Assembly: GCA_036898135.1 (NCBI GenBank)
Contig: CM072511.1
Coordinates: 22,372,488-22,436,487, forward strand
Direction of reading: 5' to 3'
Length of the DNA: 64,000 nucleotides
From: Oncomelania hupensis
Taxonomy: Eukaryota > Mollusca > Gastropoda > Littorinimorpha > Pomatiopsidae
Under the pieces are notes generated by a model. That model was not told where the DNA came from and did no database searches. It saw only the letters and a program-made list of their open reading frames with translations. The translations under genes were made by a program, and so were the position numbers. Position 1 is the stretch's first letter. Every line of letters starts with the position of its first letter. Of this stretch, positions 10,079 through 22,486 are shown one piece after another.

Positions 10079-11581
10079 TGTCACGAATATAGGGGGATGG
10101 GGGAATGAGGGTATGCAACTATTCACCCGCGCTGTGTTACCTCCTTGTCCTAGGCTAACGTGCGGTGACCTTCAAGTGAATAGCGCTGGGAATACTACAG
10201 AATGATAGGTAGGTTGAAGACAGACGAGAGACATACAGACTTAACTAGGATAGGGCTCGACAAGGGAAGACTGGTGTAGGAATATAATATACAATAATTT
10301 ATTAACTGAGTGTAGGTCAAATGGTATGCTGGGTTTTAACTGGTTCACTAGCTAGAGTCTGTTGTAGTCCAGGGTATCTGGGAGTAATTCGGGTTTATCT
10401 GTTCAAATGTCACTGGGGAGAATATAGGTCGATTTCATCATATGGCACTATGTGGCTGGGTTAGTCATAGCGTGGGTATTCAGATGCACGCCGAGTTGTG
10501 TTTGCGCTAGGGGCGCACTTATCTTCGAATGCGTGGGCGAGGGGTGCCTCCGGTGACTGGATGGGCTGTCTCGTAACTCGGACAGGCTTCGTTGGTGTGG
10601 CCCAATGCGGGTCACTGGGTCACGCTGGTTGTGCAACAATTAGCTGGGGCGAACCGGGCAAGTGTACTGATGGCCGGTGGTCAAGCGTCACGCGTCATCA
10701 GTGACAGCCAGAAGATAGGGCTGCACGCGGCGTGGAGTCTCTCAATAGCCCTCACAAAAACCCGTTCTGAAAAGAATCATGCTCAGCATCAGAGGTGCAT
10801 ACACGCTCTGGATGCTGCTCCTTTCGGTGCGCATGCCAGATCAGATTTGAATTGTGGAAAAGCCGGGTCAAGACTGAACGGCGTTTTCCACTGCCTATTT
10901 ATGACAATAATGGCTACAGGGGTTTGTGAGAATTTACTGGCGGCCGCTAAAGTATATGAGGTTCGGCGCCTGAGAAGGGGTGATGGACGTCGGGGGTGGA
11001 TATTTACATACTAGGATCAGGGGAGAGACGAGGGGTGGAAATACAGGATCATGGAGATTATGAGCAAGGGGGGTTTTATAGTCTAAAGAATGGGGCAACA
11101 AGGCATGGGGGATTTATACAAGGATCTAGGCAGGGGCAATACATGTATAAACGCAAGCATGGCAAGTGCAACAATCAGACTATAAACATTGGATACATGA
11201 GGCAAAAATACATATCATAAACCATACATCGGGACAAATCACAGACATGATGGGAATGTTAAATGATATTGATATAAGTCTCCACTCTTACCTGGACCAG
11301 AGAACGGGCAGAAACACGAGAATACTGGCGAGATTCAGGGGTCGCAAGGCTGGGCAACGTGTCCTCGCAGCAAACGATGTTCTCGGTTGGGCTTGAGGCA
11401 GAAGACTGATTTACTGGGCCTCGGGTCAAGTCCGAAATCGTCGGTGGACTGCCCGGAGGGGCGGGGCTTAGAGCTGAGCCAGCGGCCGAATCGGGGGGAG
11501 ATGGCTGAGAACGGGGCCAGAGTGCGAATAGGGGGGAGAGTGGTGGGGAGCAGGGCCAGAGGTCAAAGTCCGACTGTCACA
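10079..11581 (-). repeat. 5' LTR of the gmr1-like element
   Basis: 1503 bp, paired with 3375-4877. The right flank AGGAC repeats the left flank. It should carry the element's promoter, although no clear TATA box was picked out. Confidence 0.95.
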
Positions 11582-11813
11582 AGGACCTAACATGATATAG
11601 GATCAGGATTTCAGGAATTAAAATGAATTGCCCTTGTATAACGCATTTATCGGCTCAAAGAGTTGAGTAGCTGGAACATGTAAGTTTGGATTGTTTTTTC
11701 GGGCGACGTTTATTAATTCTTCGTCGACCGCTCCCTTACGTCAATGACTCAAATGATTAATCAATCCATTTGTTTCTCCTTCATTCACTCAATCTCTTAG
11801 TGATTTATTATTG

Positions 11814-11902
<89 letters not shown>

Positions 11903-11909
11903 TATCATT

Positions 11910-11971
<62 letters not shown>

Positions 11972-11981
11972 TATTATTATT
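11814..11981. repeat. (ATC)n microsatellite
   Basis: About 56 triplets with two ATT interruptions near 11901-11912 and an ATT run at the end. Poly-Met, poly-Asp and poly-Ile frames are artefacts. Confidence 0.95.
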
Positions 11982-12003
11982 AGTGCCGGCTAAACAAAAT
12001 ACA

Positions 12004-12184
12004 CCTAGCACGCACTAGGTCCTTTCTTCACATCCCCGGTCTCCCAGAATTGTGCTCAGCCGTCTTGATGCCAGACTATGCGCCTAAAGGTTGCAAGTGG
12101 GCTCCTCGGGAGGCTTGAGTTCGATCCTGTATTGACCAGCGCCTTGAGCAGCTCTTAAGCTTTAATAGCGCTATATAAGAAAGA
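12004..12184 (+). repeat. 5'-truncated tRNA-SINE (family A tail)
   Basis: Matches the distal half of the SINE at 22487-22915: a GGTCCTT segment, then TTGAGTTCGATCCTGTAT, then CCAGCGCCTTGAGCAGCTCT and GCGCTATATAAGA. The tRNA-like head is missing. Confidence 0.75.
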
Positions 12185-12602
12185 TGAAGAAAAAATCCCA
12201 ACAATTATTAAATAAAACGCTCGAGTCATAAATTCAACAGGCAGTGGATTTGATTATGTTCCATCAGCCCAAAATAGCAGTCCTGTATTGGTCTATTTTG
12301 GAGATATCAGGATATCTCAGTGGACATCAAAGCACTTTAGATAACGGATAGACTATTCAATATGTTGATATAACTGCTCTGATTATCTGATTGGTTCTTA
12401 AAGCCATCTCTTTCAGCCTCAGCGATCCATCCAGTTTGACCGCCTACTTCGACTGGCTGTTTATTTTGAGTTGCTTCTTCTCATCTTTGGTATTTTATGT
12501 TCGTACTTGTGAAGGATAATATATTATGTGTATGTTGCGAAAGTATTGGTATTCGGCTAGAGTAGACTACTTTCGTCTAAATTTGCCGGGATACAAATGT
12601 TC

Positions 12603-12604
<2 letters not shown>
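12185..12604. other. Unannotated stretch, no gene seen
   Basis: AT-rich. No open frame with a recognisable domain and no clear repeat family. Confidence 0.5.

Positions 12605-12677
<73 letters not shown>
12605..12677. repeat. (ATT)n microsatellite
   Basis: About 24 perfect ATT triplets. Confidence 0.95.
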
Positions 12678-12678
<1 letters not shown>

Positions 12679-12824
12679 AGGGACCCTGCCGTCATTGTTT
12701 TCCTTCAACATTTTACACTACATAGAATGATCACTGAATTGAGGACTAGTGATAGATTTGAGAGTGTGTATTTGAATGAGTGTGGCAGAGACATATAGAG
12801 AATGAATTTGAATGAGGTGAGAAA

Positions 12825-12828
<4 letters not shown>

Positions 12829-12900
<72 letters not shown>

Positions 12901-12948
12901 CAGATAAATGCCAATCGACAAACAAGAGAGAGAGAGAGAGAGAGAGAC

Positions 12949-12994
<46 letters not shown>
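12829..12994. repeat. (GA)n microsatellite, interrupted
   Basis: Two GA blocks, about 12829-12880 and 12926-12994, separated by CAGA-type units and a short unique segment. It leads directly into GTTA units that abut the dispersed retroposon at 13008. Confidence 0.9.
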
Positions 12995-12995
<1 letters not shown>

Positions 12996-12996
<1 letters not shown>

Positions 12997-13608
12997 AGTT
13001 AGTTAGTTATTAATTGCTTACATGGTTCAGCGGACTGCAAAGAGCCGAAGCAGGACCACAAAATCAAGACCACAACTTCCAGGAAAGAGGACTCGCCCCT
13101 GATCCGCATAAAAGATCTGCCGTAACAACCCTGCTGGTAACACTGAAGGCACTCTACCAGCCGGTCACTTTACAATAAAGACCTCCCACGCAGGGGACGC
13201 TGAGGCTATACTCTAATTTATCGAACCCCCGTTTACAAAAACAAAATAGAATATAAACATCATTATAAAATATCAACAAAACACATACATATTATATAAT
13301 GCCTACATTACCAAATAATAACATCATAGGAAGCCCCAGTGACCATTTGGCAGAAAGCATCCAATATTCCCAAGCTGATACAACAGACCTCACACACAAA
13401 TGAGGAGTTGCCCCGGAAGACTTTTCAAAAAAAGGTAGGTGACTGGTCTAGCGAAGAAGAAGATAGTATAGTAGATTGATAGAACAGAGTAATAATGAGA
13501 AAGAACAAAGGGGAAAGACATCGACAGTGGGAATTTAAAGCACTAAATTTCCAGAAAGTGGGGATACTATTTATACTGAAACCCCTGGTACCCCCATGGG
13601 GAAAAAGT
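12996..13608 (-). mobile_element. Dispersed 0.6-0.7-kb retroposon, copy 1 (diverged)
   Basis: Clearly related along its length to 28166-28872 and 51316-52010 and, inverted, to 32346-32945. The shared end reads CAGCGGACTGC here and is bordered by a (GTTA)n run at 12996-13010. I infer minus orientation because the simple-repeat end is common to all copies and the other end varies, as in 5'-truncated retroposons. No coding capacity was seen. Confidence 0.75.
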
Positions 13609-14750
13609 GGGAGAGAGAGAGAGAGAGAGACAGAGAGATAGAGATAGACAGAGAGACAGACAGACAAAGACAGAAAGAGAATGGTAGAAACAAACCATGA
13701 CACTGAACTTGCAGACAAAAGCGAATGCTTTATTTTCAACAATAACATTGTCAATAATGGTGTCGATAACGATGAAGAACAAATATATAGTAGTCAATGG
13801 ATTGTCTGAAACAAGACACTTACGTAAAAAGTAAACACAACATTTAAATTAAAATAACACAGCTGCATCGTCATTGATTTCGCTTATTTCCTGTAAATAT
13901 CAACTCCCAGTAAGCTCAACCGCAGCTAAATACCGGTACAGTAGAGTATGTTATGGCTCCATCACAACAATATTGCTTTGACATAATAAATACAACACAT
14001 ATAACTCTTGTCTGTAATTACCATAAGGAAGAGCCATGAGACATTTACACATACAAAAAAGAACTATGAACAGTGCTTTAGAACACCGAATAAACAACTT
14101 ATTTCAAAATAGTTGACCATGATGTCTTCATACTCAAACTATGATAAAGGAAACAGTCTTTATAACAACACCGGTATCAAATTATATCGCCCACAAAAAA
14201 TAAAAAATAAAAATAAAATTATATATAACAAACAAACAAACAAAAACTATGATATTCTTCATGGGTCCAAAGATCACACTTCTCTCAGTGACACATTTCA
14301 TTTATTAAATGCACAGCGAATGCCCAGACGGTACCCTGATCCTGACCATGAATATATATAAATACATTATAAAAGAACAAGAACAAAAGCAACAAGAAAA
14401 TTAAAGGAACCTAGTATCACATATTTCACACATCTACGATCCTTTTCACAATTCACAGTGAATTTTCGTTCGCCAGAAGAAACAAAAAATACAACAATTT
14501 TTTTTCAAAATTGGGAATTTGATATGAAACGATAACTGTATTTGTTTATGTGCCAATTAATAGCACACAATAATAAATAAATAAATAAATAAATAATTCA
14601 CGATAGTGTGACCTTTTTCAATTCATGTAATGACATAGCCATAACAATTTCAAAATCCGTGTAATCTAAAACTGGATTAGGATATTTATTTTTATTTTAG
14701 ATTTTATTTTATTTTATTTTATTTATATTTTATTTTTTCGTTATTTGTTA
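13609..14750. other. AT-rich stretch, no gene seen
   Basis: Starts with a GA/GACA low-complexity run (13610-13680). There is an AATA run at about 14574-14596 and TTTTA units near 14700-14740. The longest open frame (82 codons, 14113-14361) is Asn/Lys-rich with no recognisable domain. Confidence 0.5.
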
Positions 14751-14760
14751 TTATTATTAT

Positions 14761-14831
<71 letters not shown>

Positions 14832-14838
14832 TTATATT
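14751..14838. repeat. (ATT)n microsatellite
   Basis: About 29 ATT triplets, nearly perfect. Confidence 0.95.
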
Positions 14839-15051
14839 AGGTTATTTATTTATATAGATCAAGTGATGGCTTGCAGCAATGTAAAGCTTCCCCCTTTTAG
14901 CGTCGGGGACTGTGCCCTACGGAGTTTAACAGTGGCCGATTCAATATCAGGAACATTCCAGGAGTTGTGTCTGCAATAAATTATCACGATTGATGGAATA
15001 GCTGCTATTTTTAGCTGTTGGTTGGCTAGCCAATGTCTGTTGATATTAATA

Positions 15052-15052
<1 letters not shown>

Positions 15053-15131
<79 letters not shown>
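15053..15131. repeat. (AC)n microsatellite
   Basis: About 39 perfect AC dinucleotides. His-Thr and Val-Cys frames across it are artefacts. Confidence 0.95.
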
Positions 15132-15132
<1 letters not shown>

Positions 15133-15293
15133 CCCAACAAACAAAAACAAAAAACACGGAAATTATTCATAAAACAACAACTAAACTTTCGAAAAAAAGT
15201 GTTGTTTGTTTGTTGTAAGCTTATTTTCTCAGTGGGGCAACATTCACTGTGAATGTTAAAAGGATTTGTGGAGGGACCATGGTACAAAGTGGC

Positions 15294-15380
15294 TCCAATT
15301 ACATTACATGGTTATTTCTTTAGGTCCAGCGGACTCTTCCGAGCCAAATCAGGACCTTCCATTTAAATAAGGTGGTATTC
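15294..15380 (-). mobile_element. Dispersed retroposon, strongly truncated copy
   Basis: Contains the conserved end GGTCCAGCGGACTCTTCC followed by the CCAAATCAGGACC segment seen in the other copies. It is bordered by ATTACATTACAT. Only about 65 bp of the element remain. Confidence 0.75.
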
Positions 15381-15498
15381 GAAGAATTAACCGGTTCTAT
15401 ATTGATAAAAAAAACTTGGACATAGTGCTATATGCAGCACACATTCACCTCGTCAAGCTGCTCAAGGAACGGGGAAACCAGATTCAACAAATACATTA

Positions 15499-15526
15499 GT
15501 GGTAGTAGTAGTAGTAATAGTAATAT

Positions 15527-15601
<75 letters not shown>

Positions 15602-15602
15602 A
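15499..15602. repeat. (AGT)n microsatellite
   Basis: AGT triplets with a few AAT units near the start. It abuts the head of a SINE at 15603. Confidence 0.95.
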
Positions 15603-15965
15603 GAGGCGCGGTGGAGAAGCGTTGGCTTGCGGATCTGAAGGTCCCGAGTTCGAGCCCAGGCCGGGGCATTGTGTTGTGTTTTTGGGAAAGACACGTTACT
15701 CCCGTTTCCTACTCCCGTTTCCTACTCCCTCGGATGAGAGTATAAACTGAGGTCTAGTCTGTGTCGCATGCATTCCATCATAATGGACTTTAAAGATCCT
15801 GACGCTCATGTCCTAGACGGGTGAGTGCCGGTGACAAGAAAACACCCAGCATGTACCTTGGGTAAAGCGCTTCACTTGGGGCTGCTGTACTTTCGAAAAT
15901 GAAAGAGACCGCAATTTCACCTCGGTGATAATAAAGTTGTTAAAATAAAAAAAATAAATTAATTA
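15603..15965 (+). mobile_element. tRNA-derived SINE, family A head with alternative tail
   Basis: The tRNA-like head starts GAGGCGCGGTGG and has a pol III B-box-like AGTTCGAGCC at 15647-15656. A body follows (CATTGTGTTGTGT ... GACTTTAAAGATCCTGACGC) that matches 22487-22915. After ACACCCAGCATG it diverges from the other copies and instead reads GGGTAAAGCGCTTCACTTGG, ending in A/T-rich sequence. Confidence 0.8.
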
Positions 15966-15975
15966 ATAAACTACT

Positions 15976-16203
15976 ACTATCCTATCCTATCCTATCCTTT
16001 CCCGTAACCCTGAGGTCGTAGTGGCACCACAGATGATCGTTTAACCAGCATACTCCATCTTTCTCTGTCCTCAGCAGCCCTGATGGCTTCGCTCAGTGTC
16101 AAACCAGTCCATTCTCGAATGTTGTCCTCCAACCTCTTTTTCGGTCTCCCTCTTCTTCTACCTCCTTGCAAGGCGCCTTGCAGAATAGTCTTTGCAAGGC
16201 CTA
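15976..16203 (-). mobile_element. LINE 3' fragment with (GGATA)n tail
   Basis: The minus-strand copy ends at 15976-16000 in repeated TATCC (plus-strand reading). It encodes remnants of the ORF2 C-terminus shared with 42131, 46092, 48043 and 63816 (GRPKKR-type and REWTGL-type motifs). 5'-truncated. Confidence 0.8.
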
Positions 16204-17350
<1,147 letters not shown>

Positions 17351-17803
17351 GATATATGTACGATATATATATATAAACTTCTATAAAGAGACAAATAACA
17401 GACATACAGACACACACATTCTCATATGCACGCACACACACGCACGCGCACACCCACACACACGCACACACACACACACACGCCTGCCAATAGTTGACTG
17501 GAAGTTAATTGTTTATATTAAGATTGTACAACATAATACAATATGTACATATTTACTCCAGTATTTACAATTTATATTATGTACAGTTTCATACAATTGA
17601 AGAATATATTTTCATCAGTACGATATATTTCAGAACAAGTAACCGTTAGTTTTGTTTACAACATTGAAATGTACACTGCACACAAGTAAAACAACTCAAA
17701 GTAGGCCATGCCATCACCCCACCATTCAACCATGAATAAGTATGAGAGTTTGACAAAACTAATGCGATTAGGTGTAGCCTACACCAAAAAGAGCATACTT
17801 CAC

Positions 17804-18419
17804 TGTTACGTTGAGACGCGCGCGATGGTGCGTGTGGGACGCGCGCGATAGATCTGATCGTTTTATTTTGCAAAGCATTCAATAATTAATAGAATGTCTT
17901 TACCTTTGATTTGATTTTGCGTTGTTGTTAGAAGAAGCTTTGTATAACGTTGGTAATTTTAGCTGGTCGATATTATTTGGGAATTTTATAGAGTTGGTTG
18001 TTTACTATCGATCGAAGTTTCGCGATGGGTGTAGTATCCGCTGAGAGATTCTTTTAGCCTAAATATGGTTATATGACGTGAGACAGTGATGACGAAGTTT
18101 GATTTGATTGGTTTTGGTGCGTCACACTGGAGTATTCTAAATTTTTCTGGAGTATAGAGAGACTATATATATGTGCCGCACTGTTTCAAAGGAGAGTTGA
18201 AAGTAGAGAGAATTGTAAAGTGGAGAAAGTGAAAAGCGATTGAGCGATTGTATGCAGTTGTTGATGTACGCTGAATAAAGTTGGAAAACTTCATACGACG
18301 ACTTCTGCCTTGTTGCTGAGTGAACGGGTTGCGTGGATAAACGAATCTAAGTTACACTTATCAGGATTCAAGCCTTGGGGCTGAATCAACTACTGATAAA
18401 ACCAACAACCAGTGTAACA
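17804..18419 (+). mobile_element. Solo LTR of the 633-bp-LTR gypsy family
   Basis: About 616 bp, starting TGTTACGTTG and ending CAGTGTAACA, collinear with the reverse complement of the LTRs at 55475-56107 and 60486-61118. It is clearly diverged, with many substitutions and small indels. It is flanked by a perfect 5-bp duplication TTCAC (17799-17803 and 18420-18424). A TATA-like run lies near 18161-18172 and AATAAA near 18274. No internal region is present, so this is the product of LTR-LTR recombination. It lies in the opposite orientation to the element at 55475. Confidence 0.9.
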
Positions 18420-18958
18420 TTCACAAACCACAACATAATTATGTCAGTAGGTTTACTGAGTTATTTAAATTGGATTCACCTATAATGTGAGCCTCCAACA
18501 CATGATTACATTATTAGACGTTGATACTACGTGTGTTGTGGTTTTTCCCCCGACGTTATGTAACGACACATTATCAACATTATTTTGGTCCCACCATTAT
18601 CATTAAGGCAACCCATTTCAAGACACAGGATACACTGACAACAAATACAAAATAGACACACGGTGGTGACAGACAGACACACACTCAAAACACAGACAGA
18701 CAGACGAACAGGGAGACAGACAGGCAGGCAGAGGGACAAGCACAGTCGCGCGCGCACCCGCACACGTACTGGTACACACACAACACAGATCACAAACATA
18801 TAATTATGCCATAAATAAATATTACAATAAACCCCAAAATAGCCACCAGAAAGGGGACATACATCATGTATAATTATGATACGCCATTAACTGAACACTG
18901 CCTAGTGGAAACACCTTGCTTTTAGCCTGAACATAATAACGTGAATGTATACAGTTGC
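18420..18958. other. Unannotated stretch, no gene seen
   Basis: Contains an AGACAG/CAGG low-complexity run near 18660-18740. No coding or repeat-family signal otherwise. Confidence 0.5.
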
Positions 18959-18960
18959 GA

Positions 18961-19006
<46 letters not shown>

Positions 19007-19067
19007 TTGATGATGATGATGTTTGTGGAGGTGGTGGTAGTGGTGGTGGTTATGATGATGACGAAGG

Positions 19068-19117
<50 letters not shown>

Positions 19118-19178
19118 TTGATGATGATGATGTTTGTGGAGGTGGTGGTAGTGGTGGTGGTTATGATGATGACGAAGG

Positions 19179-19230
<52 letters not shown>

Positions 19231-19231
19231 A
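18959..19231. repeat. (GAT)n array with a duplicated 111-bp unit
   Basis: GAT triplets interrupted twice by the same GTTTGTGGAGGTGG segment at 19021 and 19132. That gives a 111-bp period carrying a GGT/GGTTATGATGATGACGAAGG interior. The interruptions look identical, which suggests a recent segmental duplication within the microsatellite. Confidence 0.9.
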
Positions 19232-19802
19232 TATTACAATATAATTATACACAGATAGTTATAATGAAATGTCGAATACAATAGTCAATACATTCATCTT
19301 TTTTTTTTCTTCTATCATAACATCATCATGATATCACGCTGCAATATTTTCCAATTGGAGTGTCGGTATTAATGGCTGAATACAAGCATTGTTCTATGAT
19401 TCTAAACAAGTGTATTTGACATACTAAAACAAAATATACACGTACATAATACAAACAGCCTACTTTTGCGTTTACATAACATCATCATCAGTTACATAGA
19501 CCTACAGACATTCAAACTTGACTTGGGATATTAATGTGGACTCACGCCGAGCAAACAAACAGGCGAGAGACGAGCGTATATACACAGACGTTCTTGACAG
19601 AATGTAATATAGCAGTCAAGAACAGGTAATAAAATAGTCAAGTACAAGTGGTTTTTCGTAACCGTCACCGGAACACACTCGTTGAACAATAATTCTTTTT
19701 TGATCAAAGGTAGGCAACAATGGGTTTGTGCAGCGATCAGCTGTTACCTCCCATTACACATGTAACTTTTATTGACGCTGAATGTACACTTCTGCGCTTC
19801 TG
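19232..19802. other. Unannotated stretch, no gene seen
   Basis: AT-rich. No open frame or repeat family recognised. Confidence 0.5.

Positions 19803-19874
<72 letters not shown>
19803..19874. repeat. (TAA)n microsatellite
   Basis: About 24 triplets. It lies directly against the tail end of a minus-strand SINE fragment. Confidence 0.95.
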
Positions 19875-19875
<1 letters not shown>

Positions 19876-19996
19876 GATGCTATATAAGCGTTTTTTCCCA
19901 ATTCACCAATCAGGCTCAAAGCGCGGCGATCTGTACCAACATACCCGCTCACAATGTTCCACCCATTCTCTCACACACGCAACAAACACCCATATA
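19875..19996 (-). repeat. SINE tail fragment (family B)
   Basis: About 120 bp beginning GGATGCTATATAAGCG, matching the start of the next copy at 20071 and sharing the CTCAAAGCGCGGCGA segment. It ends at the next (TAA)n array. Head absent. Confidence 0.7.
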
Positions 19997-20001
19997 ATAA
20001 T

Positions 20002-20070
<69 letters not shown>
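19997..20070. repeat. (TAA)n microsatellite
   Basis: About 23 triplets, directly adjacent to the tail of the SINE at 20071-20563. Confidence 0.95.
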
Positions 20071-20072
<2 letters not shown>

Positions 20073-20563
20073 AGGATGCTATATAAGCGCCTTTCCCCAA
20101 ATCAATCAGGCTCAAAGCGCGGCGACCTATACCAACATACACGCTCACCTGTCTCATCCATCCTCACACACACCAAATATACACCACATCCATCACTCAA
20201 ACAGGTGGTGTAAAGGCAGGGAGATCGCTATTAGAAGACGGAAAGAAAATCGAATTTTTATTTTTGAAATTTTTATATTGACTGCGTCCTGTACCATATA
20301 TCACTCAAGCATGTGGTGTAAAGGTAGGGAAATCCCTTTTAGAACAAGGACAGGAAATCGAACTTTTATTTTTTTGAAATTTTGGATTGACTACATCCAA
20401 TACCAAGATTAAAAGGAGGGAGGAAACCGGAGGACCGGAGAAAACCCTCGGTGACCTCAATAGTCTCGTACCTAAGTCACATAAGTTCGCCCCTTGCGGG
20501 AATCGAACCCGCGACCTTCGGCATAGGAAACCGGCGACCTTCCCACTGCGCCACGAAGGCAAC
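20071..20563 (-). mobile_element. tRNA-derived SINE, family B, full-length-like
   Basis: The minus-strand head at about 20563-20490 reads GCCTTCGTGGCGCAGTGGG, then a B-box-like GGGTTCGATTCCCGC. A body of about 400 bp follows, ending in the CTATATAAGCG-type tail against (TAA)n. Within the body, two GTGGTGTAAAGG-containing segments (about 20205 and 20312) form an imperfect roughly 107-bp duplication. The head lacks a clean tRNA acceptor stem, so it is not called a tRNA gene. Confidence 0.75.
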
Positions 20564-20871
20564 GCCAGAAGCACGCATACACCACGCACGCACAATTACA
20601 CATACAAACACACGCCTTTCCTTACCTTCTCACACAGACACAGACACAGACACACACACACACACACACCCACACACACACTGTTTTATCTCACGCACGC
20701 ATCAATACAGAGAAATACACGTACGCACACACCTATTCTATCCTTACACAAAACCTCGCACCCGCGCACGCACCCACCAACCCACCCACAAATCATAGCT
20801 TAACTTGCTGTTTCTCAACTTACTAACCAAAACCTTGAAGCTTAGGGCTGCATTACCCTGCAGCTGTCGTA

Positions 20872-20874
<3 letters not shown>
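20564..20874. other. CA-rich low-complexity DNA, no gene
   Basis: CA/GCAC-rich sequence with a (CA)n block at about 20640-20690. Open frames here are His/Thr-rich artefacts. Confidence 0.6.

Positions 20875-20957
<83 letters not shown>
20875..20957. repeat. (CT)n microsatellite
   Basis: About 40 perfect CT dinucleotides. Confidence 0.95.
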
Positions 20958-20960
<3 letters not shown>

Positions 20961-21474
20961 GTCTCCTGTTTGAAATGTTCTCTACATTTTCATATGTGTC
21001 TATGCACATGCTGTTGCTATTTTGTCGTGTTGTTAACTGTTAGAAAGGCCTCTCTCGCCTCTGTGCATAAATGGTGTTCATTGGTGTTTATATATATGAT
21101 ATATATATGGATTGTATATATGTGTGTATATATGTGTGTGTATGTATATATGTGTATGTATGTGTGTATTTTTGTATGTGTACATATGTCCTCCATGTGC
21201 GAATGTGCGTATGAGATGAGTTTTGTTGTGATGTGGTTGCTATTTTCAATGTTCAAGTGTTTGTATAGTGCCTTCATATATGGTGTGATAGAGAAAGTAA
21301 TCTGTGCATTATATGTGGGAGTTGGAGAGAGGGGTACATTCTGTAGTAATAGCATTATTATTCGTTGTCATTATGTGCGGTAGTGTAAATGGTACATTGT
21401 TGTTGTTGTTGTTGTATCAAATTTTATTCATCAGATTAACATAAGTTGTACTGATATAAAAGATTAACTCCATT
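20958..21474. other. Unannotated stretch, no gene seen
   Basis: TATATG/TGTA-rich segment at 21085-21185 and a (GTT)n run at 21397-21414. No convincing coding signal. Confidence 0.5.
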
Positions 21475-21522
21475 TGTGGTGCCCCTACGACCTCAGGGTT
21501 ACGGGACAGGATAGGATAGGTG
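21475..21522 (+). mobile_element. LINE 3' end, extremely truncated
   Basis: Only the last few dozen bases: CCTACGACCTCAGGGTTACG followed by GGATAGGATAGG. This is the same 3' terminus as the minus-strand copies at 15976, 42131, 46092, 48043 and 63816. Confidence 0.75.
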
Positions 21523-21861
21523 GATTAACAATGAAAGATTAACATAAGTTGTACTGATGTAAATGGTACAGTATTATGCATGTACGTGTGTGAGTCGCCC
21601 ATTTGTATGTCATCACGCGTTACGTCTGTTTTTACTTTTGTTCTTGAATATAATCGATCATCTGTCCATGTCGGTATTTCGTTCGTAGTTGATAATTTCA
21701 AACGATTTTTTTGTTGCTATTTTGATGCTATTTTATATGTTGAAATGGACCAATGGCCTTTTTTCAATAAAACATCCGAATCCGAATCTCTCTCTCTCTC
21801 CCTCTCTCTTGCTATTATTATTGTTGTTGTTGTTGTTGTTGTTGTGGTTGCTTTTATTATT

Positions 21862-21894
<33 letters not shown>

Positions 21895-22411
21895 AATTTG
21901 TTATTTGTGTGATAATGACGCCTTATTTATTTTCATTTATTGTCACTGTAAATGTCAGTGAATAAAATGTTTGTGTGGCCCCCCCCCCCTCCTTCCCCCA
22001 ATCCTGAGCAGCTTCCGCCGCCTGTCACACACACCTACACACACACACACACACACACACACCCACACACACGCAAAAGGTTCAGGAACCTGAGAACTTC
22101 GAAACCTTGCTCGTAACTTGTAAATTTAACTTTTTACTTGTTTATCTGAGCGTTGATCTCTGCGCCTGTCCACATTCCTTGATGAGGTAATACAGACTTG
22201 TTGAACTGCATTAAACTGCACGAGGGTAGAGAAAGTGGAAACTCACTGTGAGCATGCCAGTCTGTCTCTCTCGATTTCTCGCCTGTGATACCTACCTATG
22301 GCCTTTTGTTTATTCAGTCAATTCAATGTCCGCTTGTATCGCGCACAGGTCCATGCTCTAATGACGTGCTTAGAAGGCGATCTTTCCCCTTATATCAGGT
22401 TTATAGCATCC

Positions 22412-22412
<1 letters not shown>
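21523..22412. other. Unannotated stretch with short low-complexity runs
   Basis: Holds a CT run (21786-21808), a GTT run (21819-21845), a TTTA run (21862-21892), a C-tract (21980-21990) and a CA block (22027-22075). No gene recognised. Confidence 0.5.
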
Positions 22413-22484
<72 letters not shown>

Positions 22485-22485
22485 G
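22413..22485. repeat. (ATT)n microsatellite
   Basis: About 24 ATT triplets, ending at the head of the SINE at 22487. Confidence 0.95.
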
Positions 22486-22486
22486 G

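Larger units (their letters stand above)
3375..11581 (-). mobile_element. Full-length gmr1-like Ty3/gypsy LTR retrotransposon
   Basis: A complete LTR element of 8207 bp. Two 1503-bp direct repeats (3375-4877 and 10079-11581) begin TG and end CA. They are flanked by a perfect 5-bp target duplication AGGAC (3370-3374 and 11582-11586). The internal region holds one minus-strand gag-pol frame, a tRNA-Trp-like primer-binding site next to the right-hand (5') LTR, and a polypurine tract next to the left-hand (3') LTR. By line-by-line reading the two LTRs differ only at 3751 (A) versus 10455 (G), so insertion is recent. Pol order is protease-integrase-RT-RNase H, the order known for gmr1-type Ty3/gypsy elements. 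All signals and catalytic motifs appear intact, so it may be autonomous. Confidence 0.95.

Noticed and set aside
20305..20595. 96-codon minus-strand frame with a protein-like SRVRFPQ segment
   Set aside because: It is the translated head of a tRNA-derived SINE; the B-box region commonly yields such frames.
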